Below are positions 8,037 to 16,540 of a stretch of 64,000 bases of DNA, piece after piece. Origin of the DNA: Shinella zoogloeoides (lineage in GTDB: Bacteria; Pseudomonadota; Alphaproteobacteria; Rhizobiales; Rhizobiaceae); contig NZ_CP093528.1 of NCBI RefSeq assembly GCF_022682305.1, positions 2,865,501 to 2,929,500 of the forward strand, written 5' to 3'. The translations under genes were made by a program, and so were the position numbers. The notes under the pieces were generated by a model, which did no database searches, was not told where the DNA came from, and saw only the letters and a program-made list of their open reading frames with translations. Each line of letters opens with the position of its first letter. The first letter of the stretch is position 1.

Positions 8037-9101
8037 TTATTCGCCCCCGGTCGTGTGGGCTTTCTCGGCGGCGCGATCGGCCTTTTCGCCGCTGCGCGCG
8101 GCGAGCCGGTCGAGCGTGCGCCGCAGGGCCTTCGCCTCCTCCTGCTGCGCCTCGATCCAGTCGCGCAGCATCTGCTGCTCGCTGCGCATGTTCTTCACGA
8201 GACCCTGAATGCCCTCGGCAAGGCTCGCCATCGCGGCGGTGGAGCGGTTGCTGCCGCCGCTTTCCTGCGCGAGCAGCAGGATCTGCTCGGCAAGCGCCTG
8301 CACATCGGCGGAGGACGCACCGGTCGCGTCGGCGGCCGGCTGGAGTTCCGGCCCGACATCCGTGACCGAGGAGAGCCAGTTTTCCAGCTCGGTATAGAAA
8401 CGGTTCTGCGCGCGCCCCGCCTGCAGGTCGAGGAAGCCGAGGATAAGCGAGGAGGAAAGGCCGAATAGCGATGTGGAGAAGGCCGTTCCCATGCCGGTCA
8501 GCGGCGCGGAAAGCCCTTCCTTCAGGGCATTGAGGATATCGTTCGCCGTGCCGCCGCCGGCATCCAGCGACTGGATGACCTGGCTGATCGAACCGATGGT
8601 GCCGAGAAGGCCCCAGAAGGTGCCGAGAAGGCCGAGGAAGACGAGAAGGCCGATCAGGTAGCGCGATGTATCACGGGATTCGTCGAGGCGGGTCGCGATG
8701 GAATCAAGAATCGAGCGGAGCGCCGTCGTGGAGAGCGCCACCGAATGGCGGCGGCCGATCAGCGAGCGCATCGGCGCGAGCAGGACCGGGTCGCGCCCGA
8801 CCTTCTCGGCGCTCCCGGCCGCGCGGAACGAGTTGAACCAGCGCACTTCCGGCCGCAGCGCCAGCACATGGTTGAAGACCAGCAGGATGCCGATCAGGAG
8901 CACGCCGAGGATGAGGCCGTTGAGGCCGGGATTGGAAAGGAAGGCCGTCTGCGCCTGACGGAAGAGGATGGCGGCCACGAAGCCGACGATGATGAGGAAG
9001 ATCACCATCGTCCAGAAGAACGCCATGGGGCTTGAGAGTTTGTGCGGGTAGTCCTCGGTCTCGGCCGAGCCTCCCCGGCCCGACAGCGCCAGCTTAGCCA
9101 T
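8037..9101 (-). CDS. MotA/TolQ/ExbB family proton-channel subunit
   Basis: A 354-residue membrane protein with segments near residues 25-47, 55-75, 148-170 and 190-215. The loop GTFWGLLGTIGSI followed by GMGTAFSTSLFGLSSSLILG is characteristic of the MotA/TolQ/ExbB fold. The C-terminal third is soluble and helical (QEEAKALRRTLDRLAARSGEK). It is the first gene of the two-gene unit with the OmpA/MotB-like gene. This pair is conserved in Rhizobiales separately from the flagellar motAB genes. The physiological role is not established by the sequence. Confidence 0.8.
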   Translation of the reverse strand: MAKLALSGRGGSAETEDYPHKLSSPMAFFWTMVIFLIIVGFVAAILFRQAQTAFLSNPGLNGLILGVLLIGILLVFNHVLALRPEVRWFNSFRAAGSAEKVGRDPVLLAPMRSLIGRRHSVALSTTALRSILDSIATRLDESRDTSRYLIGLLVFLGLLGTFWGLLGTIGSISQVIQSLDAGGGTANDILNALKEGLSAPLTGMGTAFSTSLFGLSSSLILGFLDLQAGRAQNRFYTELENWLSSVTDVGPELQPAADATGASSADVQALAEQILLLAQESGGSNRSTAAMASLAEGIQGLVKNMRSEQQMLRDWIEAQQEEAKALRRTLDRLAARSGEKADRAAEKAHTTGGE

Positions 9102-9167
9102 GTAGTCGCATCTCCGCTTCCTCGATCGGGGGGGAGACTAGAGGAAGATTGCGACGAGTTGAAGGGC

Positions 9168-9968
9168 TTAGCGCGTCGGCACCGGGCGGTGCAGCACTTC
9201 GCGCAGCGCCTTGTGGATATATTCGTTGCCGGCGACGATCGTGCCGGTGTCGAACATCGCCGTGCCGCCGTCCAGATCGCTGACATAGCCGCCGGCTTCG
9301 CGAATCAGGAGGATACCCGCCGCCATGTCCCATTCGGCCAGGTCGCGCTCCCAGAAGCCGTCGAAGCGGCCGGCGGCGACATAGGCAAGGTCGAGCGCGG
9401 CCGCGCCGAGGCGGCGCATGCCGGCGACTTCGCCCATCGCGTGGCGCAGTTCGATCAGGTACTTGCCGTGGTTGCCGCGGCCGAGATGCGGCATGCCGCA
9501 GCCGATGACGGCATCCGAGAGGTTCTTGCGGGCCGCCACGCGCAGGCGGCGGTCGTTGAGGAAGGCCCCGCCGCCGCGCTCGGCGGTGAAAAGCTCGTCC
9601 GTCGCCGGGTTCAGCACGACGCCCGCGACGATCTCGCCATTGCGCTCCAGTGCGATGGAGACCGCGAAGCACGGAATGCCGTGCAGGAAGTTGGTCGTGC
9701 CGTCGAGCGGATCGACGATCCAGCGGTGCGCGCCGTCCGTGCCGGCGATCTCCTCGGATTCCTCGCCGAGGAAGCCGTAGGTCGGGCGGGCCTTCATCAG
9801 CTCCTCGCGGATGATCTTTTCCGCCTTGCGGTCGGCCTGCGAGACGTAGTCGCCCGGCCCCTTCAGCGAGACCTGCAGGTTCTGCACTTCGCCGAAATCG
9901 CGCGCGAGCGACTTGCCGGCCTTGAAAGCGGCCTGAACCATGACGTTGAGAAGAGCTGAACGAGCCAT
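9168..9968 (-). CDS. suhB: Inositol monophosphatase family protein (SuhB type)
   Basis: A 266-residue phosphatase of the lithium-sensitive IMPase family. The metal-binding motifs are all present: GEESEE (residues 68-73), WIVDPLDGTTNF (83-94, with Asp86 and Asp89) and WDMAAGILLIREAGG near residue 215. The family dephosphorylates inositol-1-phosphate and related sugar phosphates with Mg2+; in E. coli SuhB also has an rRNA antitermination role. The length is normal. It is single, with the MotA-like gene downstream and the Sel1 gene further upstream on the same strand. hisN at 51.5 kb is a separate paralogue. Confidence 0.88.
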   Translation of the reverse strand: MARSALLNVMVQAAFKAGKSLARDFGEVQNLQVSLKGPGDYVSQADRKAEKIIREELMKARPTYGFLGEESEEIAGTDGAHRWIVDPLDGTTNFLHGIPCFAVSIALERNGEIVAGVVLNPATDELFTAERGGGAFLNDRRLRVAARKNLSDAVIGCGMPHLGRGNHGKYLIELRHAMGEVAGMRRLGAAALDLAYVAAGRFDGFWERDLAEWDMAAGILLIREAGGYVSDLDGGTAMFDTGTIVAGNEYIHKALREVLHRPVPTR

Positions 9969-10148
9969 GCAACCTTGTCCTTCGGGAATGTCCGGCGCTC
10001 GGGACGGCAGAAGCCGCGGCGCGAAAACGCGCCGGGACCGGAATATGCGGCCTCAAGACCACAAATCCCCCGAAGTTTCAAGCCTTCTGCCCCTGCAAGG
10101 GATGCAAAGCAGGCCATCCTATCGCGCAACAGGGTAAATGCGGGAGCG

Positions 10149-11288
10149 TCAGGACCCCGAACGGTACTTGTTCGCCGCCGTGATCGCCGCCTTCTGCTGC
10201 TCGTCGTTGAGGCCGAGATAGAAGTCCTCCAGCGAGGGGTCGTTCAGCCCGGCGCGGCGCGCCAGCACGAACCACTTCGCCGCCTCGACCGGATCGGGCT
10301 TGGTGCCGATGGCGTGGATATAGAGCTGGGCGAGCTTGCTCTGGGCGACCGGGTTGCCGCCGTCCGCCGCTCGCTTCAGCCATTTGAAGCCGGCATCGAA
10401 GTCGCGCTCGCCGGCCGTGCCGTTCACCAGCCACATGCCGAGGTCGAGCTGGGCGGTGTCGTAGCCGGCCCGGGCCGCGCGCAGCAGCCATTCGCGGGCG
10501 CGCTTCTTCTTCTCCTCCGGCAGATCCTTCAGGTTCTCGTAGATCTGCGACAGCGCGTACTGCGCATCCGCGATGCCCTGCTCGGCGGATTTCTCGTAAT
10601 AGGGCAGCGCCTCGCGCAGCCCCTTCTCGCCGGGATTGTCCGACACCAGAACCTGCGCATAGTTGAACTGCGCCGAGGGATTGCCGAGTTCGGCCGATTT
10701 CTTCATCAGCTCGTCGGCCTTCTTGCGGTCGTCCTTCGAGCGGGAGCGCTCCATCAGGAGGACGGCGTATTTGAACATGCCGGTCGGATCGCCGCCATTG
10801 GCCGCCTGCTCGTACCAGAACATCGCCTGGTCGCGGTTGCGCTTGACGCCGAGGCCGCGGTCGAGGATTTCGGCAACGAGCGTCTGCGCCGCCGGGTCGC
10901 CGAGCTGGGCGCGCGGCAGGGCGAGTTCCATCGCCGTGAGATAACGTCCGCGCTGGAATGCGCCATAGGCCTCGTCGACCTTGCCGGTGAAGGGCTTTTC
11001 CGCCGGAAGGGCCGGAAGATCCGCCCCCATGCGGTCGAGGACCGTCAGGCCCGTCGATGGCCCGTCTTCCGGTTTCTCCCCAGGCTTGTCCTTGCCCGTC
11101 TCCGTCGTCCGGACCGTTGACGCCGCCTTGTCCTCGGGCGCGTCCTTCTGCTCGACCTGGTCGCCGGCCGTGACGGAAGGGCCCTTCTTCGCCGTTTCCG
11201 CCAAGGCGGGCGCGGCCACGAGAACGCCCGCGGCGAGAAGCGCCATCGGCGCGATACGGCTAGCTTGCGAAAGAACGGCCCTGATCAT
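10149..11288 (-). CDS. Secreted Sel1/TPR-repeat protein
   Basis: A 379-residue protein with an N-terminal signal peptide (hydrophobic residues about 12-28, cleavage near APALAET). About six Sel1-like repeats follow from about residue 125 to 350, for example GNPSAQFNYAQVLVSD, GIADAQYALSQIYEN and YDTAQLDLGMWLVNGTAG. Sel1 repeats form a helical solenoid for protein contacts. In rhizobia the periplasmic regulator ExoR is built from such repeats, but ExoR is shorter (about 268 residues) and I do not claim identity. It is probably periplasmic. The thiE-like gene lies immediately upstream, 8 bases away, on the same strand. Confidence 0.8.
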   Translation of the reverse strand: MIRAVLSQASRIAPMALLAAGVLVAAPALAETAKKGPSVTAGDQVEQKDAPEDKAASTVRTTETGKDKPGEKPEDGPSTGLTVLDRMGADLPALPAEKPFTGKVDEAYGAFQRGRYLTAMELALPRAQLGDPAAQTLVAEILDRGLGVKRNRDQAMFWYEQAANGGDPTGMFKYAVLLMERSRSKDDRKKADELMKKSAELGNPSAQFNYAQVLVSDNPGEKGLREALPYYEKSAEQGIADAQYALSQIYENLKDLPEEKKKRAREWLLRAARAGYDTAQLDLGMWLVNGTAGERDFDAGFKWLKRAADGGNPVAQSKLAQLYIHAIGTKPDPVEAAKWFVLARRAGLNDPSLEDFYLGLNDEQQKAAITAANKYRSGS

Positions 11289-11296
11289 GAACCCTA

Positions 11297-11950
11297 CTAT
11301 TCCTCAAACCGTGGCGCTTTTTCGTCAAGCAGAGCATTGACGGCCGCGACCACATGCGGGGCCTGCGCGGGATCGGCGAAAACCGCCTTGTCGAGCGCCA
11401 CGAATTCCGCGCCGGTCTCGGCCACGGCCAGCGCCGACTGCGGGTCCGTGCCGCCGAGCACGATGCAGGGAATCTCGACCATCGAGGCCCACCATTCCGC
11501 GAGCGCCAGATTCTTCGGATGCGCCTCCGGCTTGATGTCACCGCCGATCTTGCCGAAGAAGATATAGTCCGGCTGCACTTCGCCGATCTCCAGCGCCTTG
11601 TGCCTGTCCGTCGCGTTACCGCCGCCGACGATGAGCTTCGGCGTGAATTTCTCCACCGCCTCGCCAAGCTCCTCGACGCCGCCCGTCACATGGATGCCGT
11701 CGGCCTTCGCCCGGCCCGCCACACGTGTATCGCCGGCCACCAGCGCCGCCGCGCCAGCCTTCTGCACGAGCGCGACCAGCGTCTCGGCATGTTTCTGGAA
11801 CTGCCCGTCGTCCAGCCCGTATTGCGGCAGGATGACCGAGGCGACGTCACCGCCCTTCAAGGCCCCCTCCAGCATCGCCGCCCGCGCGGCAAGGTCCTCG
11901 CCCTCGGGAAGGATCAGCACGAGACGGCAGCGGCTTTCGACATTGGACAT
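11297..11950 (-). CDS. Thiamine-phosphate synthase family protein (ThiE/TenI-like)
   Basis: A 217-residue TIM-barrel protein of the ThiE/TenI group, recognised by KADGIHVTGG (residues 82-91), LIVGGGNATDRHKALE, PDYIFFGKIGG and the phosphate-gripping CIVLGGTDPQSA (162-173). Canonical ThiE has GxDGVHLGQxD at the first motif; here HVTGG replaces HLGQ. It may therefore be a divergent paralogue rather than the main thiamine enzyme. The ATG at 11950 is preceded by AGGGAAG and is preferred to a start 54 bases earlier. It is probably co-transcribed with the Sel1 gene 8 bases downstream and diverges from the TauE/SafE gene. Confidence 0.75.
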   Translation of the reverse strand: MSNVESRCRLVLILPEGEDLAARAAMLEGALKGGDVASVILPQYGLDDGQFQKHAETLVALVQKAGAAALVAGDTRVAGRAKADGIHVTGGVEELGEAVEKFTPKLIVGGGNATDRHKALEIGEVQPDYIFFGKIGGDIKPEAHPKNLALAEWWASMVEIPCIVLGGTDPQSALAVAETGAEFVALDKAVFADPAQAPHVVAAVNALLDEKAPRFEE

Positions 11951-12054
11951 GAATGGGACTTCCCTTGCGTTGCGGCCGCCGATTGCGGCGGCCGGTCTCG
12001 TCATAACAGATCAAAGCGGATAGACGGAAGGACGAACAGGATCAATCGCCTTCC

Positions 12055-12825
12055 ATGTCCATCGACCCCGCCATCTACTACGCCGCCGTTCCCGCGGTCA
12101 TCCTCGTCGGCCTCACCAAGGGTGGCATGGGCGAGGCGCTCGCGCTCATGGGCGTGCCGCTGCTCGCCATCGCCGTGCCGCCGGTGCAGGCCGCCGCCAT
12201 CCTGCTGCCGATCCTCGTCGTCATGGACTGCGTCTCGCTCTGGATCTGGCGCCGGCACAACGACCGGACGCTTCTCAAGATGCTGCTGCCGGGTGCCCTT
12301 CTCGGCCTTGCCGTCGGCTGGGCGACCTCGGCCTATGTGCCGCGCGATGCGCTCCGCCTCATCATCGGGGTGATCACCGTGCTCTTCGCCGCCCGCTATT
12401 TCTACAATAGCTGGCGCATGCGCCACGGCCACGTCATCCATGCGAAACCGCACCGACTCGTACCCGCCGCCTTTCTCGGCACGCTTTCCGGCTATGGCAG
12501 CTTCGTCGCCCATGCCGGCGGCGCGCCCTTCCAGGTCTACGGCCTGCCGCTGAAGCTGCCGCCGCGCGACTATACGGGCGCCGCCGTACGCTTCTTCGCC
12601 ATCCTCAACTTCCTGAAGCTCGGCCCCTATTTCGCGCTCGGACAGTTCGGCACGGAGAATCTCACCATCTCCGCCACGCTCATTCCCCTCGCCATAGCCG
12701 CCACGGCCTTGGGCGGTTTCGTCGTCAAGCGCATGAAGCCGGATGTGTTCTATCCCTTCATGTATGCCATGGCCTTCATCGCCGGCCTAAACCTTGTCTA
12801 CGACGGCGCGCGCTCCTTCTTCTGA
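12055..12825 (+). CDS. TSUP family membrane permease (TauE/SafE)
   Basis: A 256-residue very hydrophobic protein with about eight membrane segments arranged as two repeats. Typical family signatures are VGLTKGGMGEALALMGVPLL near the N-terminus and GTLSGYGSFVAHAGGAPFQVY (about residues 140-160). The TauE/SafE family exports sulfite, sulfoacetate and related organosulfonates, or carries unknown anions. The substrate is not evident from context. It diverges from the thiE-like gene and precedes an ArsR-type regulator 61 bases away on the same strand. Confidence 0.88.
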   Translation: MSIDPAIYYAAVPAVILVGLTKGGMGEALALMGVPLLAIAVPPVQAAAILLPILVVMDCVSLWIWRRHNDRTLLKMLLPGALLGLAVGWATSAYVPRDALRLIIGVITVLFAARYFYNSWRMRHGHVIHAKPHRLVPAAFLGTLSGYGSFVAHAGGAPFQVYGLPLKLPPRDYTGAAVRFFAILNFLKLGPYFALGQFGTENLTISATLIPLAIAATALGGFVVKRMKPDVFYPFMYAMAFIAGLNLVYDGARSFF

Positions 12826-12886
12826 GCGGCTCTTCGCAGCGCACAAAATACTTGCCGCACCTGCTGCTTTGCCATAGCCTCCGGCC

Positions 12887-13147
12887 ATGACCCAGCCGGA
12901 CCCCTTCTCCGCGATCGCCGACCCGAACCGCAGGTTCCTGCTGGAAGAGCTGCGCCGCGCCCCGCGCACGGTCAACGAACTGTCCGAGGGCCTGCCGATC
13001 AGCCGCCCGGCGGTATCGCAGCACCTCAAGGCCCTGCTCGATTCCAACCTCGTCAGCGTGAAGGCCGAGGGCACGAGGCGCATCTACACCATCAACGCGC
13101 GGGGCTTCGACCGGCTCAATCTCTGGCTCGACCAGTTCTGGTCCTGA
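12887..13147 (+). CDS. ArsR-family winged-helix regulator (small)
   Basis: An 86-residue DNA-binding protein. It opens with DPFSAIADPNRRFLLEELRR, then TVNELSEGLPISRPAVSQHL (recognition helix), and a wing KAEGTRRIYTINARG. That is the ArsR/SmtB winged helix, in the metal-independent subgroup often paired with SRPBCC proteins. No cysteine pair for metal binding is present. It could control the adjacent TauE/SafE permease, but this rests only on proximity. Confidence 0.88.
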   Translation: MTQPDPFSAIADPNRRFLLEELRRAPRTVNELSEGLPISRPAVSQHLKALLDSNLVSVKAEGTRRIYTINARGFDRLNLWLDQFWS

Positions 13148-13339
13148 GCACCGCACTCGTCCCGTTTTGAAACAGAACGCCCCGGCGCGTCTTTCGAGCG
13201 GGCCAGGGCGTCACGACATCTATGATTTCGTATTTCGGAAGCGGTTTCGCGAAATGGGTTCCGACCCAGGTCCTCCCATACAGACCATCTGTTCCGCGAC
13301 ATGCCTCCTTCTGATAACTTTGGAAAAACCCCTGTCTTT

Positions 13340-13513
13340 TCAGTGAGAAGAAGAGCGAAGGCGCTCGATCTCATCCTTGATGCGCAGCTTGCGACGCTTG
13401 ATCTCCGCAATCGTCTGATCCTCAGCCGAGGGGCGGTTCACCGCGGCATGCAGCTCTTCTTCCAGAGCGACGTGCTTCTTTTCGAGCGTAGCCAGATGGG
13501 CCTCAATCGTCAT
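13340..13513 (-). CDS. YdcH family (DUF465) small protein
   Basis: A 57-residue protein starting MTIEAHLATLEKKHVALEEE, with the family motif IAEIKRRKLRIKDEIERLR. It is predicted to be two helices forming a coiled-coil hairpin. The ATG at 13513 has the strong Shine-Dalgarno stretch AGGAAGGAA upstream; the longer open frame is not supported. A second YdcH-like gene lies 216 bases away on the opposite strand. The function of the family is unknown. Confidence 0.85.
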   Translation of the reverse strand: MTIEAHLATLEKKHVALEEELHAAVNRPSAEDQTIAEIKRRKLRIKDEIERLRSSSH

Positions 13514-13729
13514 GTGACAGTTCCTTCCTTTTGCTTGCACCCGGTCACTTGCGTGCCGGATGATCCAGGTTGCAACAAAGTCAGTGTGCCATGTCATTTT
13601 TCATTTGTCGAAGGCGAAAACGTGGCGAGGGATAACTTCCCGTTACCAGGGGTTTCGTGGTAGGAGCAGCCTTCACAGAAGGCGCGCGAGGGGGACCGAC
13701 CGCGCCCGCGAGGACGGGGAACGAACAGC

Positions 13730-13933
13730 ATGGCAGACCAGGAACAGGCTGAATTGCGGCTTGCCGCGGCACGGCTCCGCCAGGAGCACGAAGACTACGA
13801 CGCCGCGATCAACGCCATGATCCAGACCGGGTGCGAAGCCCTCAGGATCCAGCGCATGAAGAAGAAGAAACTGATCCTGAAGGACAAGATTTCCAAGCTG
13901 GAAGACCAGATCATCCCCGACATCATCGCCTGA
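13730..13933 (+). CDS. YdcH family (DUF465) small protein, second copy
   Basis: A 67-residue helical protein containing [19 protein letters not shown] and [19 protein letters not shown], the YdcH/DUF465 arrangement with its basic patch before the second helix. It diverges from the other YdcH gene and lies 14 bases before purE, so it is probably the first gene of a three-gene unit with purE and purK. The function is unknown. Confidence 0.85.
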   Translation: MADQEQAELRLAAARLRQEHEDYDAAINAMIQTGCEALRIQRMKKKKLILKDKISKLEDQIIPDIIA

Positions 13934-13947
13934 ACGGACGAGACGCC

Positions 13948-14447
<500 letters not shown>

Positions 14448-14451
<4 letters not shown>

Positions 14452-15506
14452 GCGTACGCACGATCGGCATCATCGGCGGCGGTCAGCTCGGCCGCATGCT
14501 GGCCATGGCCGCCGCGCGGCTCAACCTGCGCACCGTCATCCTGGAGCCGCAGCCCGATTGCCCGGCCGCGCAGGTCGCCAACGCCCAGATCGTCGCGCCC
14601 TATGACGACCCGGATGCGCTTGCCGAGCTTGCCCGCCTCTCGGATGTCGTGACCTACGAATTCGAAAACGTGCCCGTCACCGCCGCCGAGAAGCTGGCGG
14701 CCTCCGTGCCGGTCTTCCCCCCGCCGCGCGCACTGGAAGTCTCGCAGGACCGGCTGGTCGAAAAGAGCTTCATCCGCGACTGCGGCATCCTCACCGCCGA
14801 TTTCGCCGCTGTCGACAGCCAGGCCGACCTCCAGGCTGCGCTCGACGCCTTCGGCGGCGTCGGTGTCCTCAAGACCCGCCGCCTCGGCTATGACGGCAAA
14901 GGCCAGCGCCTGTTCCGCTCGCCCGCCGAGAACCGCGAGGGCGCCTTTGAAGCCCTGGGGGGCGTGCCGCTGATCCTCGAAAGCCTCGTGCCCTTCGAGC
15001 GGGAAGTCTCGATCATCGCGGCGCGCGACCACGACGGCACGATCGCCTGCTATGATCCGGCGGAGAACGTCCACCGCAACGGCATCCTGCACACCTCCAC
15101 CCTGCCCGCCCGCGTCAGCGAAACGACGGCGGACCAGGCCCGCAAGGCGGCGCGCGCGATTCTCGACAGCCTCGATTATGTCGGCGTGATCGGCGTCGAG
15201 TTCTTCGTCCTGCCGGACGGCGGGCTGGTCGCCAACGAGATCGCGCCCCGCGTGCACAATTCCGGCCACTGGACGGAGGCGGCCTGCGTCATCTCGCAGT
15301 TCGAGCAGCATATCCGCGCCGTCGCCGGCCATATGCTGGGCGATCCGCGCCGCCATTCGGACTGCGTGATGCAGAATCTGATCGGCGACGACATCGACGA
15401 CGTGCCCGCCTGGCTCGAAAAACCCGGCGTGCTCGTCCACCTCTACGGCAAGACGGAAGCCCGCCCCGGCCGTAAAATGGGGCATATCACCCAGATTCTC
15501 GACTGA
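14448..15506 (+). CDS. purK: 5-(carboxyamino)imidazole ribonucleotide synthase
   Basis: A 352-residue ATP-grasp enzyme that carboxylates AIR with bicarbonate and ATP, feeding PurE. Visible motifs are [17 protein letters not shown] (N-terminal nucleotide-type fold, residues 5-21), [21 protein letters not shown] (ATP-grasp lid) and [18 protein letters not shown] (metal and substrate site). The length is normal. The start overlaps the purE stop. A terminator follows 73 bases downstream. Confidence 0.95.
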
Positions 15507-15533
15507 GGGAGGCTGGAAAACCGGCTTCCACGG

Positions 15534-15562
15534 TTGACAGCGGAAATGTCCCGGGTTACATG
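15534..15562 (+). promoter_or_regulatory. Housekeeping-type promoter of rpmJ
   Basis: TTGACA (15534-15539) and TACATG (15557-15562) are separated by 17 bases. They lie in the gap between purK and rpmJ, pointing toward rpmJ. The predicted start of transcription is just before the hairpin at 15579. Confidence 0.55.
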
Positions 15563-15578
15563 CCTGCCAACCCGAAAG

Positions 15579-15601
15579 CGCGCCCGAAATGGCGCGTTTT
15601 T
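15579..15601 (+). terminator. Terminator or attenuator between purK and rpmJ
   Basis: A 6-bp stem CGCGCC/GGCGCG with a six-base loop is followed by TTTTT. It can end the purEK transcript. It also lies about ten bases after the predicted rpmJ transcription start, so it could act as an attenuator in the rpmJ leader. Confidence 0.65.
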
Positions 15602-15654
15602 GATTGAGGAAATCCGGCGAACTCGAGTCGCCCCGAAATACGCGGATCAGAAAA

Positions 15655-15780
15655 ATGAAGATCAAGAATTCGCTCAAGTCGCTCAAGGCTCGTCATCGCG
15701 AGAACCGCCTTGTTCGCCGCAAGGGCCGTGTCTACATCATCAACAAGCAGAACCCGCGCTTCAAGGCCCGTCAGGGCTGA
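15655..15780 (+). CDS. rpmJ: 50S ribosomal protein L36, cysteine-free form
   Basis: A 41-residue basic protein: [18 protein letters not shown], then [21 protein letters not shown]. It matches the longer (type B, ykgO-like) L36 used by alphaproteobacteria. The zinc-binding CxxC...C...H residues of classical L36 are missing, so this version does not need zinc. The gene is too short to stand out among open frames but the family match covers its whole length. Confidence 0.92.
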   Translation: MKIKNSLKSLKARHRENRLVRRKGRVYIINKQNPRFKARQG

Positions 15781-15845
15781 TAAGCGTCGCGGTCGCCTTT
15801 CCGCCCTGCGGAAAGCGATGATCGACAAATAATGATTTGAAGTTG

Positions 15846-15882
15846 GCGCATGGCGGTTTACCATAACCGCCATGCGCTTTTT
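15846..15882 (+). terminator. Perfect 13-bp hairpin terminator overlapping the next gene's start codon
   Basis: Arms GCGCATGGCGGTT (15846-15858) and AACCGCCATGCGC (15865-15877) pair perfectly around a six-base loop and are followed by TTTTT. This is a strong terminator for rpmJ. The start ATG of the next gene (15872) lies inside the right arm, and the T-run encodes its residues 3-4. Confidence 0.8.
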
Positions 15883-16465
15883 CATGCTTACCGCTCTCTG
15901 CCTTTCCCTCTCCCTCACCGGCGCGCTTGCGCAGACGGCGGACAAGGCCTCGCTCGACGCCCCGTCCAGCGCCTTCACCACGCCCGCCCAGCGACTCGAT
16001 ACGCTCTTCGGCGAGTTGAAGCATGAAGGCGACCCCGACAAGGCCAGAAACATCGCCGACCAGATTCGCCGCGAATGGCAGGAATCGGGCAGCGCCACGA
16101 TCAACCTCCTGATCCAGTGGGCCGACAAGGCGATCTCCGAGGAGAACAACGCCGCCGCGCTCGATTTCCTCGACGAGGCGATTCGCCTGAAACCTGACTA
16201 CATCGAGGGCTGGAACCGCCGCGCGACCCTGCACTTCAAGGCCGGTAACTACCGCAAGTCCATGTCCGACATAAATCAGGTGCTCAAGATCGAGCCACGC
16301 CATTTCGGCGCGCTCACCGGCATGGCGGCAATCATGGCGCAGACCGGGCGCGACGAACTGGCGTTGCGGGCGCTGGAAAAGGTTCTCGACCTCTATCCCG
16401 CCGAGCGGGACGCGCAGAAGGAACTCGGCGACCTCGCGGAAAAGCTGACCGGCCAGCGCACCTGA
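15872..16465 (+). CDS. Secreted TPR-repeat protein
   Basis: A 197-residue protein with a signal peptide (MRFFMLTALCLSLSLTGALA) and tetratricopeptide repeats from about residue 85: AISEENNAAALDFLDEAIRL, then YIEGWNRRATLHFKAGNYRK, then HFGALTGMAAIMAQTGRDEL. Probably a periplasmic scaffold for protein contacts. The start codon is inside the 3' arm of a perfect hairpin terminator. A second ATG 12 bases later would give a shorter signal peptide without the arginine. No clear ribosome-binding site is visible outside the hairpin, so translation may depend on its opening. Confidence 0.8.
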   Translation: MRFFMLTALCLSLSLTGALAQTADKASLDAPSSAFTTPAQRLDTLFGELKHEGDPDKARNIADQIRREWQESGSATINLLIQWADKAISEENNAAALDFLDEAIRLKPDYIEGWNRRATLHFKAGNYRKSMSDINQVLKIEPRHFGALTGMAAIMAQTGRDELALRALEKVLDLYPAERDAQKELGDLAEKLTGQRT

Positions 16466-16540
16466 CCGCGAGGTGGCGCGAATGGCCCGGATCGGCTATC
16501 AGAAGCCAACCGGATCGCTCCCAGCCTCTTCCCCCCGCCC

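Noticed and set aside
7003..9101. ZorA/ZorB-like defence pair (Zorya)
   Set aside because: The two proteins have the MotA/MotB-like plan also used by Zorya, but no ZorC, ZorD or ZorE gene is near and the pair is set among housekeeping genes.
9863..10129. Short minus-strand frame overlapping the suhB start
   Set aside because: Out of frame with the conserved phosphatase, Arg/Ser-rich, no family pattern.
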